Below are positions 1 to 8,598 of a stretch of DNA of 14,421 nt, piece by piece (the first letter of the stretch is position 1; the number at the start of each line of letters is the position of its first letter). A model generated the notes under the pieces. That model worked only from the letters and a program-made list of their open reading frames with translations. It searched no databases and was not told the DNA's origin. The stretch spans positions 1-14,421 of the forward strand of contig JAGBXL010000065.1 of assembly GCA_017629325.1 (NCBI GenBank). Reading direction: 5' to 3'. Source of the DNA: Clostridia bacterium. GTDB taxonomy: Bacteria; Bacillota; Clostridia; UMGS1810. Both the position numbers and the translations under genes were made by a program.

Positions 1-768
1 GATGATGCTCCGCCTCTGGAGTGCGGCGGAATATTTGCCTCAGATATCTCCAAGGCGGCAGCCTTTGCGGGCGACAATGATATGTGTGTTTACATGTCTA
101 TAGAGGACCTTTTGCAAAAATCCGACATAATATTTGTGTTTCTCAGCGACAAAGCTCTCAGAAGCATTTCGGTGACTATTGGCAAATATATCATAAAAGG
201 CAAGGTGTTTTGTCATTTTAGCCCTGCATTTGGTGCAGATATTCTTGATTTTAATTCTAAAAACAGCTATATGTCGTGGCATTTTCCATATTATATAAAA
301 GATGAAAATGACCGCACTATACCAGAGTGCATAATTGCCGAAGGATATGGAAAAAGAATAGAAATCTTCAAAGAAATTATGCAGCTTTTGTCAATAAAAA
401 TCTCTTTTGTATCTGCCGAAGAAAAGCTAATGTGCCAAACAGCAGAACTGGTTGCAAAAGATTTACCTCTTATGCTTCAGTACACATCAAAAAGGCTTAT
501 AAAATATGCCTTAGCATCTCTTGGCGAGCTTTCTGGCGATTTAATGGAAATGGCAGAAAAATCGCCCGAAAGTTTCAATAGCTATAATCCTATTCAAAAA
601 GATGATGCCGATTTTGTTGCCCGTCAGCTTGATGTTCTCGAAAATCTTGGCATAGATGAAATCACAAAGCTCTATGCGTCTCTTATATCAGTTGCTGCTC
701 ACACAAGCATAGAGCAAACCAAGGAAAGTGAGCGAATCAAAATGCTTGCAAAAAAACACATTAAATAA
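1..768 (+). CDS. Rossmann-fold / DUF2520-domain protein, 5'-truncated by window edge
   Basis: The reading frame is open from base 1, so the true start lies outside the window; 255 codons are visible before TAA at 766-768. The first ~85 visible residues look like the second half of a Rossmann NAD(P)-binding domain: a strand IIFVFLSD (expected of a 'vpD' turn), then a CHFSPAFGAD segment near residue 71, resembling the 'vvHcSGals' strand of this family. The rest is mostly helical, with a cysteine/glutamate-rich helix MCQTAELVAKDLPLML, matching the C-terminal DUF2520 dimerisation helices. Family members resemble ketopantoate or F420-dependent NADP oxidoreductases, but the substrate is generally unknown. 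The glycine-rich nucleotide loop would be upstream and is not visible. Only 10 nt separate it from the topoisomerase gene, so the two are probably co-transcribed. The family call is fairly confident; the function is not. Confidence 0.7.
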   Translation, partial: DDAPPLECGGIFASDISKAAAFAGDNDMCVYMSIEDLLQKSDIIFVFLSDKALRSISVTIGKYIIKGKVFCHFSPAFGADILDFNSKNSYMSWHFPYYIKDENDRTIPECIIAEGYGKRIEIFKEIMQLLSIKISFVSAEEKLMCQTAELVAKDLPLMLQYTSKRLIKYALASLGELSGDLMEMAEKSPESFNSYNPIQKDDADFVARQLDVLENLGIDEITKLYASLISVAAHTSIEQTKESERIKMLAKKHIK

Positions 769-778
769 CGGAGGCATT

Positions 779-2875
779 ATGAAACTAATCATAGCCGAAA
801 AACCAAGCCTTGCCCGAAATATTTGTGAGGCACTTGGTAAATTCACAAAAAAAGGTTCGTATTTTATCAATGATGAATACATAGTAACCTGGGTGTTCGG
901 GCACCTTTTTTCTCTTGCCGATATCGAACACTATAACCCTAATCCCGAAGGCAGATGGACTCTTAAAAACCTGCCGTGTTTTCCTCAAAAATTTGAATTT
1001 GAGCTTAGAAAAGATAAAGACGGCAAAACCGATGGGGGAGTTCTCAATCAGTTTAATGTAATAAAAGAACTTTGTTTAAGAGATGATGTAGATACAATAG
1101 TCAACGCAGGCGACTCCGACCGCGAGGGTGAAATAATTGTCCGCACCTGTATCGAAAAAACGGGTGTAAAGGGTAAAAATCTCACTCGCCTGTGGCTTCC
1201 CGACCAAACAGAAGAAACTGTTAAAGCCGCAGTTGAACAAATGAAAGATGAAAAGGAATATGATAATCTTGCATCAGAAGGCTATGCCCGCACATACATA
1301 GACTGGCTCTTTGGTGTTAATCTTACTCGCTATGCCACCCTTAAAACAGGCAATCTTTTAAGAGTTGGCAGGGTAATTGTTCCAATAGTAAAGGCAATAT
1401 ACGATAGAGACCTTGCCATAGAAAATTTTGTTCCCGAAATCTATTATGCACCACTTAGCAAAACCGAGGTTGAGGGTGAAAATATAGAGCTGCAAAGCAA
1501 AAAGAAATTTTCTAAAAATGAGCTTTATAAAGCAAAGGAACTTTGCAGGGAATATAATAGCTGCGATGCTTTGGTAACAGATAAAAAGAATAAAAAAGAT
1601 AAGCTTTCACCCGGAAAACTCTATTCACTTTCAAAGCTTCAGAATGTTCTTGGTAAAAAATTTAAAATGTCTATGGATAAAAGTCTTTCAATAGTTCAGG
1701 ATTTATATGAAAAAGGCTATGTAACCTACCCAAGAACAAATTCCGAATACCTTGCTACCGCCGAGAAAGATAAGGTTAAGGGTGTTATAGCCTCTATTTC
1801 AAAAATTGGCTACGATGTTAAGTTTAAAGATAATAAAACTATTTTTGACGATAGCAAAATAGAATCTCATTCGGCACTTATCCCAACCTATAAAATTCCT
1901 CAAAAAGATAAGCTTTCCGAAGACGAATTTACTGTGTATAAAACAATTCTACGCCGTTTCGCAGCTGTTTTTTGTGCCGAGGACTGCATTGCCGAAAAAA
2001 GCGAAATAAAAATAGATGTTGGAGGCTATGAAGAGTTTAGCCTTAAGGGAACTGTTATTGTTCAAAAGGGCTGGACAAAATACGATGACTACACCAAAAA
2101 AGATAAAATTCTTCCCAATTTAAATGTGGGCGACAGATTCAAACCCGATTTTGTTCCTGCCGAAAAAGAAACCTCGCCTCCAAAGCACTATACCATTGAA
2201 ACTCTAAATAACTATTTAAAAAATCCTTTCCGCGATGAAAAAGCAAATATAGAAGATGAAAACGATGAAGAAGAATATAAGGCTATATTTGAAGGACTGG
2301 AGCTTGGCACAGAAGCAACACGCACAGGTATTATAGATAATGCCCGCAAAAGCGGATATATAGAGCTTAAAAAGGATGTATATACAATTCTTCCTGGAGG
2401 TAGATTTTTAATAGAATCACTTAGCAATATGGGCATAAGTATGGATAAATACAAAACCTCCGAGCTAGGCAAGGCTTTAAAGCAGGTGTTTCGCGGTGAA
2501 ATATCGGTTAGCGATAGCGTAAAGCTTGCCACCAAAGAAATATCAAATGTTTTTGCACCAAAGGCTGCAGATAGCCCCCTTATTAAGAATGATATCGGCT
2601 TTATGGGCGATGTTGCGGGCAGGTGTCCTCTTTGCCAAAAAGATGTTGTTCGCACCAATTTTGGCTACGGCTGCAGCGGCTATCGTGATGGCTGCAAATT
2701 TGCCATAAGCTTTAATATATGCGGTGCCACAATTTCTCTTGCAAATGCATCAAAGCTTCTGGAGGAAGGAATAAGCGATACCATCGATAGCTTTTATTCC
2801 AAAAAAACCAAAAAGAACTTTTCTGCAAGATTAAAGCTTGAAAATGGGAAAACCATATTTGATTTCACTAAATAA
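779..2875 (+). CDS. topB: Type IA DNA topoisomerase (topoisomerase III, TopB-like)
   Basis: Cuts and rejoins one DNA strand through a 5'-phosphotyrosine to relax or decatenate DNA. Start: the frame stays open further upstream, but GGAGG at 770-774 points to ATG 779, giving MKLIIAEKPSLARN at the N-terminus and 698 residues. The TOPRIM domain has Glu7 (IIAEKPS) and the acidic motif GDSDREGE at 111-118 (Asp112, Asp114, Glu116). The catalytic tyrosine is Tyr317 in GYVTYPRTNS, typical of TopB rather than TopA. The GTEATRTGIID motif is at 510-520. A C-terminal Cys4 zinc module is at Cys616, Cys619, Cys632 and Cys639. The length is normal for TopB, and no frameshift is seen. It sits between the DUF2520 gene (10-nt gap) and the gtrA-like gene (11-nt gap), probably in one transcript. 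Family assignment is firm. TopB paralogues also occur on mobile elements, but nothing mobile is nearby. Confidence 0.95.
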   Translation: MKLIIAEKPSLARNICEALGKFTKKGSYFINDEYIVTWVFGHLFSLADIEHYNPNPEGRWTLKNLPCFPQKFEFELRKDKDGKTDGGVLNQFNVIKELCLRDDVDTIVNAGDSDREGEIIVRTCIEKTGVKGKNLTRLWLPDQTEETVKAAVEQMKDEKEYDNLASEGYARTYIDWLFGVNLTRYATLKTGNLLRVGRVIVPIVKAIYDRDLAIENFVPEIYYAPLSKTEVEGENIELQSKKKFSKNELYKAKELCREYNSCDALVTDKKNKKDKLSPGKLYSLSKLQNVLGKKFKMSMDKSLSIVQDLYEKGYVTYPRTNSEYLATAEKDKVKGVIASISKIGYDVKFKDNKTIFDDSKIESHSALIPTYKIPQKDKLSEDEFTVYKTILRRFAAVFCAEDCIAEKSEIKIDVGGYEEFSLKGTVIVQKGWTKYDDYTKKDKILPNLNVGDRFKPDFVPAEKETSPPKHYTIETLNNYLKNPFRDEKANIEDENDEEEYKAIFEGLELGTEATRTGIIDNARKSGYIELKKDVYTILPGGRFLIESLSNMGISMDKYKTSELGKALKQVFRGEISVSDSVKLATKEISNVFAPKAADSPLIKNDIGFMGDVAGRCPLCQKDVVRTNFGYGCSGYRDGCKFAISFNICGATISLANASKLLEEGISDTIDSFYSKKTKKNFSARLKLENGKTIFDFTK

Positions 2876-2886
2876 CGGAGGTAAAA

Positions 2887-3309
2887 ATGACAAGCAAAAG
2901 AAAAGAACTTATAAGAACCTTAAAATTTGTTTTGTTTTCAATAAGTGCAGGAATAATTCAAATTGTGAGCTTTGCTCTGTTTGAAGAACTAATGCACCTT
3001 ACTCACTGGCTTTCATATCTTTTGGCACTCACCCTTTCGGTTGTGTGGAATTTCACACTAAACCGAAATTTCACATTTTGTTCTGCCAATAATATCCCTC
3101 TGGCCATGGCAAAGGTTGCCCTTTTCTATCTTGTTTTCACACCTCTTTCAACCTGGTGGACTGCAGTTTTAACAGGTAATGGCTTTGGGTGGAACGAATA
3201 TCTTGTTCTTATTTTAACTATGCTCACAAATTTTGTTACAGAGTATCTTTATGACAGGTTTATTGTGTTTGGTAATAGCCTTGACACAAAAAATAAAAAA
3301 GGAATGTAA
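2887..3309 (+). CDS. GtrA-family small membrane protein
   Basis: A 140-residue protein with four hydrophobic segments, roughly residues 12-30, 38-56, 72-92 and 98-118. The motif LSVVWNFTLNRNFTF after the second segment is the hallmark of the GtrA family (vWNFllnRxwtF). The charged, Lys-rich tail ends in KNKKGM. GtrA proteins are thought to move or flip polyprenyl-linked sugars across the cytoplasmic membrane for cell-surface glycan modification; the sugar and partner enzyme are not identifiable here because no glycosyltransferase lies next to it. GGAGG at 2877-2881, five bases before ATG, fixes the start. It follows topB by 11 nt, so it is probably the last gene of that operon. The link to topB looks positional rather than functional. 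Confidence 0.85.
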   Translation: MTSKRKELIRTLKFVLFSISAGIIQIVSFALFEELMHLTHWLSYLLALTLSVVWNFTLNRNFTFCSANNIPLAMAKVALFYLVFTPLSTWWTAVLTGNGFGWNEYLVLILTMLTNFVTEYLYDRFIVFGNSLDTKNKKGM

Positions 3310-3350
3310 AATAGTCTTAATTTGTGTCCAATGAATATACTATGTAAAAA

Positions 3351-3400
3351 ATATGCAAAAAGCATATATAAATGTTGTTAATGTTTTTTTAAAAAACATC
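3351..3400 (+). other. AT-rich inverted repeats upstream of the prs promoter
   Basis: Part of the 194-nt gap between the gtrA-like gene and prs. Two small palindromes are visible: ATATGC-AAAAA-GCATAT at 3351-3367, and a near-perfect A/T palindrome ATGTTTTTTTAAAAAACAT at about 3381-3399, just before the -35 box. Neither is followed by a clear T-tract, so a weak terminator for the upstream operon, an AT-rich upstream promoter element or a regulator site are all possible. No small ORF or RNA gene is evident in the gap. Confidence 0.3.
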
Positions 3401-3429
3401 TTGAAAAAGATTGGAAAAGAATATATAAT
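3401..3429 (+). promoter_or_regulatory. Sigma-A promoter for prs
   Basis: TTGAAA at 3401-3406 and a perfect TATAAT at 3424-3429, with a 17-base spacer. Transcription should start near 3436, leaving a leader of about 67 nt before prs with AGGGG (3491-3495) as ribosome binding site. No riboswitch fold is recognisable in the leader. Confidence 0.8.
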
Positions 3430-3503
3430 GATAATGTGTGTGTAATATGTACATACAATTAAAGTGTCAAACTTAAGAAAATAAATATAAAGGGGTTTAT
3501 AAA

Positions 3504-4460
3504 ATGATAGCACATGGCAAAAACATCAAAATTTTTACCGCAAACTCAAATCCGGATTTTGCAAAAGCAATTTGCAAAAAGCTTGGTCTTCCTCTTGGCG
3601 ATTCAGAGGTTGGTAAATTTTCCGACGGTGAAATTTTTGTTAACATTAACGAAACAGTTAGAGGAAGCGATGTATTCGTAGTTCAGTCAACCTGTCTTCC
3701 CGTTAATGACAACTTTATGGAACTTCTTATTATGATAGACGCATTAAAGAGAGCATCAGCAGGCAGAATAACTGCAGTTATTCCTTATTTTGGCTATGCA
3801 CGTCAGGATAGAAAAGCAAAAAGAAGAGACCCAATCTCAGCTAAGCTCTGTGCTGATCTTATAACAACCGCAGGAGCCGATAGAGTTTTAACAATGGACC
3901 TTCACGCTGCACAAATTCAGGGCTTTTTCAATATTCCTGTTGATCACCTTTTAGGGCAGCCAATCTTAAGCAATTATTTCAAAGAAGAATTTGCTTCTGA
4001 AAAAGACGATACAGTTGTTGTATCCCCCGACCTTGGCAGTGTAACAAGAGCAAGAAAATTTGCTGACAACATTGATGTTCCCATTGCTATTGTAGATAAA
4101 CGCCGTCCAAAACCAAATGTTTCAGAAGTTATGAATATCATCGGCGATATAGAAGGCAAAAATGTTATTCTTGTAGATGATATGATCGATACAGCAGGCA
4201 CAATAGTAAACGGTGCCGAAGCTCTTCGCGCAAGAGGTGCCAAAAAAGTTTGTGCATGCTGCACACACCCTGTTCTTTCAGGTCCCGCAATCGAAAGAAT
4301 ACAGAATTCATGTATCGAAGAGCTTGTTGTTCTAGACACAGTTCCCCTTGCTGAAGAAAAGAAGCTCGATAAAATCAAAATTCTTTCTGCTGCCGAACTT
4401 TTTGCAGAAGCAATCGAAAGAATTTACGAAGATGCATCGGTAAGCACATTATTTAACTAA
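3504..4460 (+). CDS. prs: Ribose-phosphate pyrophosphokinase (PRPP synthetase)
   Basis: Makes 5-phosphoribosyl-1-pyrophosphate from ribose-5-phosphate and ATP in the cytoplasm, supplying purine, pyrimidine, NAD, histidine and tryptophan synthesis. The 318-residue length is standard for class I PRPP synthetases. Visible motifs: GDSEVGKFSDGEIFVNI near the N-terminus, FGYARQDRK (flexible-loop/ATP region), DLHAAQIQGFF (the PRPP synthetase signature with the metal-binding His), VSPDLGSVTRARKFAD, and the phosphoribosyl-binding loop VILVDDMIDTAGT. It starts at ATG 3504 behind AGGGG and has its own strong promoter. A long hairpin follows the stop codon, then pth in the same direction; prs followed by pth and mfd is a common order in Firmicutes. 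No unusual residues are seen. Confidence 0.97.
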   Translation: MIAHGKNIKIFTANSNPDFAKAICKKLGLPLGDSEVGKFSDGEIFVNINETVRGSDVFVVQSTCLPVNDNFMELLIMIDALKRASAGRITAVIPYFGYARQDRKAKRRDPISAKLCADLITTAGADRVLTMDLHAAQIQGFFNIPVDHLLGQPILSNYFKEEFASEKDDTVVVSPDLGSVTRARKFADNIDVPIAIVDKRRPKPNVSEVMNIIGDIEGKNVILVDDMIDTAGTIVNGAEALRARGAKKVCACCTHPVLSGPAIERIQNSCIEELVVLDTVPLAEEKKLDKIKILSAAELFAEAIERIYEDASVSTLFN

Positions 4461-4470
4461 TGAACTACAT

Positions 4471-4506
4471 GAGGGTTTGTAAAAAACATATTTTTTACAA
4501 ACCCTT
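4471..4506 (+). terminator. Hairpin between prs and pth (terminator or attenuator)
   Basis: A perfect 14-bp stem: GGGTTTGTAAAAAA (4473-4486), loop CATA, TTTTTTACAAACCC (4491-4504), extendable by A4472-T4505. It is followed by TTATTCTTTG, a broken T-tract. No convincing promoter lies between it and pth, so pth and mfd probably depend on partial read-through from prs. Confidence 0.65.
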
Positions 4507-4514
4507 ATTCTTTG

Positions 4515-4520
4515 AGGAGG
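4515..4520 (+). promoter_or_regulatory. Ribosome binding site deciding the pth start
   Basis: AGGAGG, nine bases before ATG 4530. It lies inside a longer open frame that could begin at TTG 4512; that TTG overlaps the Shine-Dalgarno itself and is rejected. Confidence 0.85.
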
Positions 4521-4529
4521 CTTTCTAAT

Positions 4530-5093
4530 ATGTTTCTTGTTGCAGGTCTTGGCAATCCTGAAAAAAAATACGATAACACCCGCCATAATATAGGCTTTGA
4601 AGCAATTAAATTATTTTCTGCAAATAATAATATTACGCTTAATAAAAATAAATTCAAAGCCATAATAGGCGAAGGCTATGTAGGAAGCGAAAAGGTTATA
4701 ATCGCTCTTCCCCAAACCTATATGAACTTAAGCGGCGAAAGCATAGGCGAAATAGCTTTCTTTTATAAAATCCCAAACGAAAATATAATAATTGCCCACG
4801 ATGATATTTCTATGGATATAGGCAGAATAAGAATAAGAGAAAAGGGAAGTGCAGGCGGTCATAACGGCTTGAAATCAATTATTTCCCATTTGGGCAGTGA
4901 TGTTTTCTGCCGAATAAAAATAGGAGTGGGAGCACCCAAGCACGAAGATTATGACCTTGCCGATTTTGTTTTGGGAAGCTTCACAAAAGACGAACAGAAA
5001 ATTTTAGAGCCTGTTCTTAAAGATGTTTCATCGGCGATAGAATGTATAATAAAAGATTCAGCTTCAAAAGCTATGAATAAATATAATAGATAA
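4530..5093 (+). CDS. pth: Peptidyl-tRNA hydrolase
   Basis: Hydrolyses the ester bond of peptidyl-tRNA released from stalled ribosomes, recycling the tRNA in the cytoplasm. With ATG 4530 the protein is 187 residues, a normal size. Conserved active-site positions are present: Asn9 in GLGNPEKKY, catalytic His19 in NTRHNIGF, Asn66 in TYMNLSG, Asp91 in AHDDISM, and Asn112 in GSAGGHNGLKSI. The start was chosen from AGGAGG at 4515-4520 and because MFLVAGLGNP matches the family N-terminus. It lies between prs (through a hairpin) and mfd (31-nt gap), the usual Firmicutes order. Nothing is missing or unusual. Confidence 0.96.
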   Translation: MFLVAGLGNPEKKYDNTRHNIGFEAIKLFSANNNITLNKNKFKAIIGEGYVGSEKVIIALPQTYMNLSGESIGEIAFFYKIPNENIIIAHDDISMDIGRIRIREKGSAGGHNGLKSIISHLGSDVFCRIKIGVGAPKHEDYDLADFVLGSFTKDEQKILEPVLKDVSSAIECIIKDSASKAMNKYNR

Positions 5094-5124
5094 CAGATAA
5101 CATATTATATTACAGGAGCTTAAT

Positions 5125-8100
5125 ATGAAAGGTTTTGAACTGATTTTAAATCAGATGCCCGAATTCAATTTATGCAAAGAGGATTTGCAAAAAGGAAAAA
5201 CCCCCATACACATAACGAGTATGACAGGCAGTCAGAAATGTCATTTTATTTATTCTCTTTGTATGGAAGAAGGCAAAAAATGTCTTGTAATTACATACGA
5301 CGAAGCAGAAGCAGGAAGGATAAGTCGCGACTTATCGTTCCTTTTTTCCCGTGAAGCTGTTATTTTTAAAAACAGAGATTATATATTTTATAATGTTGAA
5401 GCTTCAAATCACGCAGGCGAGCAATCAAGAATCACAGCACTTTCTGAATTTATAAAAGGTGCCCCTATGGTAGCTAACTGTGAAGCGGCATCACGCTTCA
5501 CAATTCCGCCAAAGGTTTTTAAAGAGAACACCTTTACTCTTTGTCCGGGAGATACCATTGATATAGCTCAGTTTATATTGAAACTTGGCTATATGGGTTA
5601 CCGACGCACATCAATGGTCGAAGATGTGGGGCAGTTTGCTCAAAGAGGTTCTATAATCGATGTGTATTCGCCTCTTCACTTAGTGCCTGTCAGAATCGAC
5701 CTTTTCGATGATGAAATAGATTCCTTAAGAGAATTCGATAAATACACTCAGGTATCTACTGATAATACAGATGAACTATGTATTTGCCCCGTTCGTGAAA
5801 TCATATATGACGAAAAGAAAGCTCAGGAGCTTTCACGAAGCATACGCCTTATGAAAAATGAAAATCTTATGGCAGATGCCGAAAAATTTACCCAAAATCG
5901 CTATTTTTCGTCTGTTGATAAATATATGCCATTTATATATGATTCTTTATATACTATCCTTGACTACGCAGATGAAAACACCCTTGTTTTTATAGACGAA
6001 GCAAAAATGGTTTCAGAGGTTATGAAAACAGCTGCAGGTCAGCAAAACGAAATAATAAGCGATATGCTCTCAAAGGGAATTTTCCCTAAAACTAAGCTTC
6101 CATATATTTTAGATTATGCGGGGCTTATTATGAATGCAGAAAAAAGAAAAATGATTTCTATTAGTTCTCTTTCTCATTCGTGCCCGTCATTTAGCCCAAA
6201 ATCTTTAATAGGTATCACTGCAAAAACTCTCCAGAGTTATAATGGCAAGGCGGAATTTTTAATAGACGATGTTAAATTCTGGAAAAAGAATTCCTATAAA
6301 ATTATTATGGTGCTCTCAAGCGACACCAAAATAAAAAATATGCAAAATGCTCTTTTAGAAAATGATATAGAATCTGCTGTTGCAGATGATATTACAAATC
6401 TTTTGGGCGGAGGTATATATCTTTTAAAGGGCAATTTAGACAGAGGCTTTGAATATCCAACAGTAAAAACTGTTGTAATAGGCGATGGAGAAACTTCTTC
6501 TCACTCATCTTCAAAGCGTATAAGAAGTGCCAAAAACAGTAAAGATGTTATAAAAAGCTTCGATGATTTAAAAAAAGGCGATTATGTTGTTCACCGTACC
6601 CACGGAGTAGGGCAGTATGTAGGTATCCATCAGCTTGTTATTGAAAATGTAACCAAAGATTTTCTTAAAATAAAATATAAAGGCGAAGATGTTCTCTATG
6701 TTCCCACAAATCAGCTTGATTTTCTTCATAAATACACAGGCGGCGAAACCCAAAGAGTAAAGCTTCACAGTCTTGATGGCTCTGCATGGCGAAAAACCGT
6801 TTCAAGAGTAAAAGAAAGTGTTGGCAAACTTGCCGAAAACTTAATTTCCCTATATGCCGAGCGTTCACAGCTCAAAGGCCATGTTTTTTCAGAGGATACT
6901 CCATGGCAAAAGGAATTTGAAAATAAATTCATATATGACGAAACCCCCGATCAGTTAAGGTGCATAAAAGAAGTAAAAACCGATATGGAAAAAGGAAAAT
7001 GTATGGATCGCCTGCTCTGCGGTGATGTTGGCTACGGCAAAACAGAGGTTGCCATAAGAGCTGCATTTAAGTGTGTTATGGAGGGTATGCAGGTTGCATA
7101 TCTTTGCCCCACAACCATTCTTGCTCAGCAGCACTATAACACCTTCTCTGCCCGCATGGGTGAATATGCAATGAGCGTGGAAATGCTTTCCCGCTTCCGC
7201 ACCAAAAAACAACAGGAAAAAACCATATCAAAATTAAAATCAGGCTCCGTTGACGTTGTAATCGGCACACACCGCCTTCTTCAAAAAGACGTGGAGTTTA
7301 AAAATCTTGGGCTTTTAATAATAGACGAAGAGCAGCGTTTTGGTGTTGGTCATAAAGAAAAAATTAAAGAGATTAAAAAGAATGTTAATGTTCTTACCTT
7401 AAGTGCCACACCTATTCCCCGTACTCTCAATATGGCAATGGTTGGTATAAGAGATTTAAGCGTTTTATCAGCTCCTCCAAGCGACCGTTATCCTGTTCAG
7501 ACCTTTGTTATGGAGCACGATGAATCCGTTATAATAAATGCTATAAGAAGAGAACTCGATAGAAAAGGTCAGGTATATTATCTTCACAACAGAATAGACA
7601 GTATCGAGAGGGTAGCGGCAAAAATAAAAGAATCCCTGCCCGATGCCCGCGTGGCATTTGCTCATGGCAGAATGAGCGAAAATCAGCTTGAAGAAATAAT
7701 GATGCATCTTTTAGAGGGCGAAATAGATGTTCTCGTGTGCACCACAATAATAGAAACAGGTCTTGATGTATCTAATGTAAACACAATCATAATCGAAAAT
7801 GCCGATTGCTTCGGTCTTTCGCAGCTCTATCAGCTTCGCGGAAGAGTAGGGCGTTCAAACCGTCTGGCGTATGCATATTTAACCTATCATGGAGGAAAAG
7901 TTTTAGATGCGGTGGCTCATAAACGCCTTATGGCAATAAAGGAATTCACCGAGTTTGGCTCGGGCTTTAAAATTGCAATGCGCGACCTTGAAATAAGAGG
8001 AGCCGGCAATCTTTTAGGCCACGAGCAGCATGGCAATATGAATTTAGTTGGCTATGATATGTACTGTATGCTTCTTGAACAGGCAGTAAAAGAAAAGAAA

Positions 8101-8565
8101 GGCGAAACCTATATTCCGCCAATGGAAATAAGCGTTGATATAAAAATAGATGCCTATATTCCCGAAACTTATGTTGAGTATGAGCAAAACAGAATAGACC
8201 TTTATAAAAAAATAGCCACCATAGAAAATATGGACGACTATTATGAACTTCAGGGTGAATTTATCGACCGTTTCGGCGATCTACCCCAAAGTGTTCAAAA
8301 TCTTCTTGAAATTGCCTATATCAAAAGTCTTTGCCGCATAGCCGAAATTTCCGATATAAATCAAAATGATGCATCGGTAAGCTTTGTATTTACCGAAAGA
8401 GCAAACGCTGAGGCGGTTTTAAAGCTTCTTTCAGAGCACAACACAGATATGCGTTTTGTAAACGGTGCAAAATCAAAAATTATTTATAAGTGTAAAGATA
8501 ACCAGCTTAATAATATTAAGATTATATTACAAAGTTTAGTAAAAACAATACAAGAGAATAATTAG
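5125..8565 (+). CDS. mfd: Transcription-repair coupling factor
   Basis: An ATP-driven DNA translocase that pushes RNA polymerase stalled at lesions off DNA and recruits UvrA for nucleotide excision repair. It has 1146 residues, normal for Mfd. The N-terminal ~400 residues are the UvrB-like module; its Walker A position is degenerate (TSMTGSQKCHF), as expected because this half is not an ATPase. The RNA-polymerase-interacting CarD-like domain is at about 477-535 (GDYVVHRTHGVGQYVGI). The motor carries Walker A GDVGYGKT at 633-640, DEEQ at 734-737, SATPIPRT from 760 and motif VI QLRGRVGR at 903-910. A C-terminal TRCF domain (EYEQNRIDLYKKIA ... DRFGDLP) lies at about 1005-1100. AGGAG at 5114-5118 supports ATG 5125. 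Its neighbours are pth upstream and a foldase-like lipoprotein 33 nt downstream. Confidence 0.97.
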   Translation: MKGFELILNQMPEFNLCKEDLQKGKTPIHITSMTGSQKCHFIYSLCMEEGKKCLVITYDEAEAGRISRDLSFLFSREAVIFKNRDYIFYNVEASNHAGEQSRITALSEFIKGAPMVANCEAASRFTIPPKVFKENTFTLCPGDTIDIAQFILKLGYMGYRRTSMVEDVGQFAQRGSIIDVYSPLHLVPVRIDLFDDEIDSLREFDKYTQVSTDNTDELCICPVREIIYDEKKAQELSRSIRLMKNENLMADAEKFTQNRYFSSVDKYMPFIYDSLYTILDYADENTLVFIDEAKMVSEVMKTAAGQQNEIISDMLSKGIFPKTKLPYILDYAGLIMNAEKRKMISISSLSHSCPSFSPKSLIGITAKTLQSYNGKAEFLIDDVKFWKKNSYKIIMVLSSDTKIKNMQNALLENDIESAVADDITNLLGGGIYLLKGNLDRGFEYPTVKTVVIGDGETSSHSSSKRIRSAKNSKDVIKSFDDLKKGDYVVHRTHGVGQYVGIHQLVIENVTKDFLKIKYKGEDVLYVPTNQLDFLHKYTGGETQRVKLHSLDGSAWRKTVSRVKESVGKLAENLISLYAERSQLKGHVFSEDTPWQKEFENKFIYDETPDQLRCIKEVKTDMEKGKCMDRLLCGDVGYGKTEVAIRAAFKCVMEGMQVAYLCPTTILAQQHYNTFSARMGEYAMSVEMLSRFRTKKQQEKTISKLKSGSVDVVIGTHRLLQKDVEFKNLGLLIIDEEQRFGVGHKEKIKEIKKNVNVLTLSATPIPRTLNMAMVGIRDLSVLSAPPSDRYPVQTFVMEHDESVIINAIRRELDRKGQVYYLHNRIDSIERVAAKIKESLPDARVAFAHGRMSENQLEEIMMHLLEGEIDVLVCTTIIETGLDVSNVNTIIIENADCFGLSQLYQLRGRVGRSNRLAYAYLTYHGGKVLDAVAHKRLMAIKEFTEFGSGFKIAMRDLEIRGAGNLLGHEQHGNMNLVGYDMYCMLLEQAVKEKKGETYIPPMEISVDIKIDAYIPETYVEYEQNRIDLYKKIATIENMDDYYELQGEFIDRFGDLPQSVQNLLEIAYIKSLCRIAEISDINQNDASVSFVFTERANAEAVLKLLSEHNTDMRFVNGAKSKIIYKCKDNQLNNIKIILQSLVKTIQENN

Positions 8566-8598
8566 CGGTTATTATATACTTGAAAGGGGTGTGAACAG

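Noticed and set aside
728..778. N-terminal extension of TopB from an upstream frame
   Set aside because: It overlaps the DUF2520 coding sequence; GGAGG at 770-774 and the family N-terminus MKLIIAEKPS point to ATG 779.
2212..2658. Minus-strand ORF of 148 codons
   Set aside because: Antisense shadow of topB; Ser/Leu/Pro-rich composition mirrors the sense codons and there is no start signal.
3436..3503. Riboswitch or PurR operator in the prs leader
   Set aside because: The leader is short, AT-rich and has no recognisable aptamer core or PurBox-like sequence.
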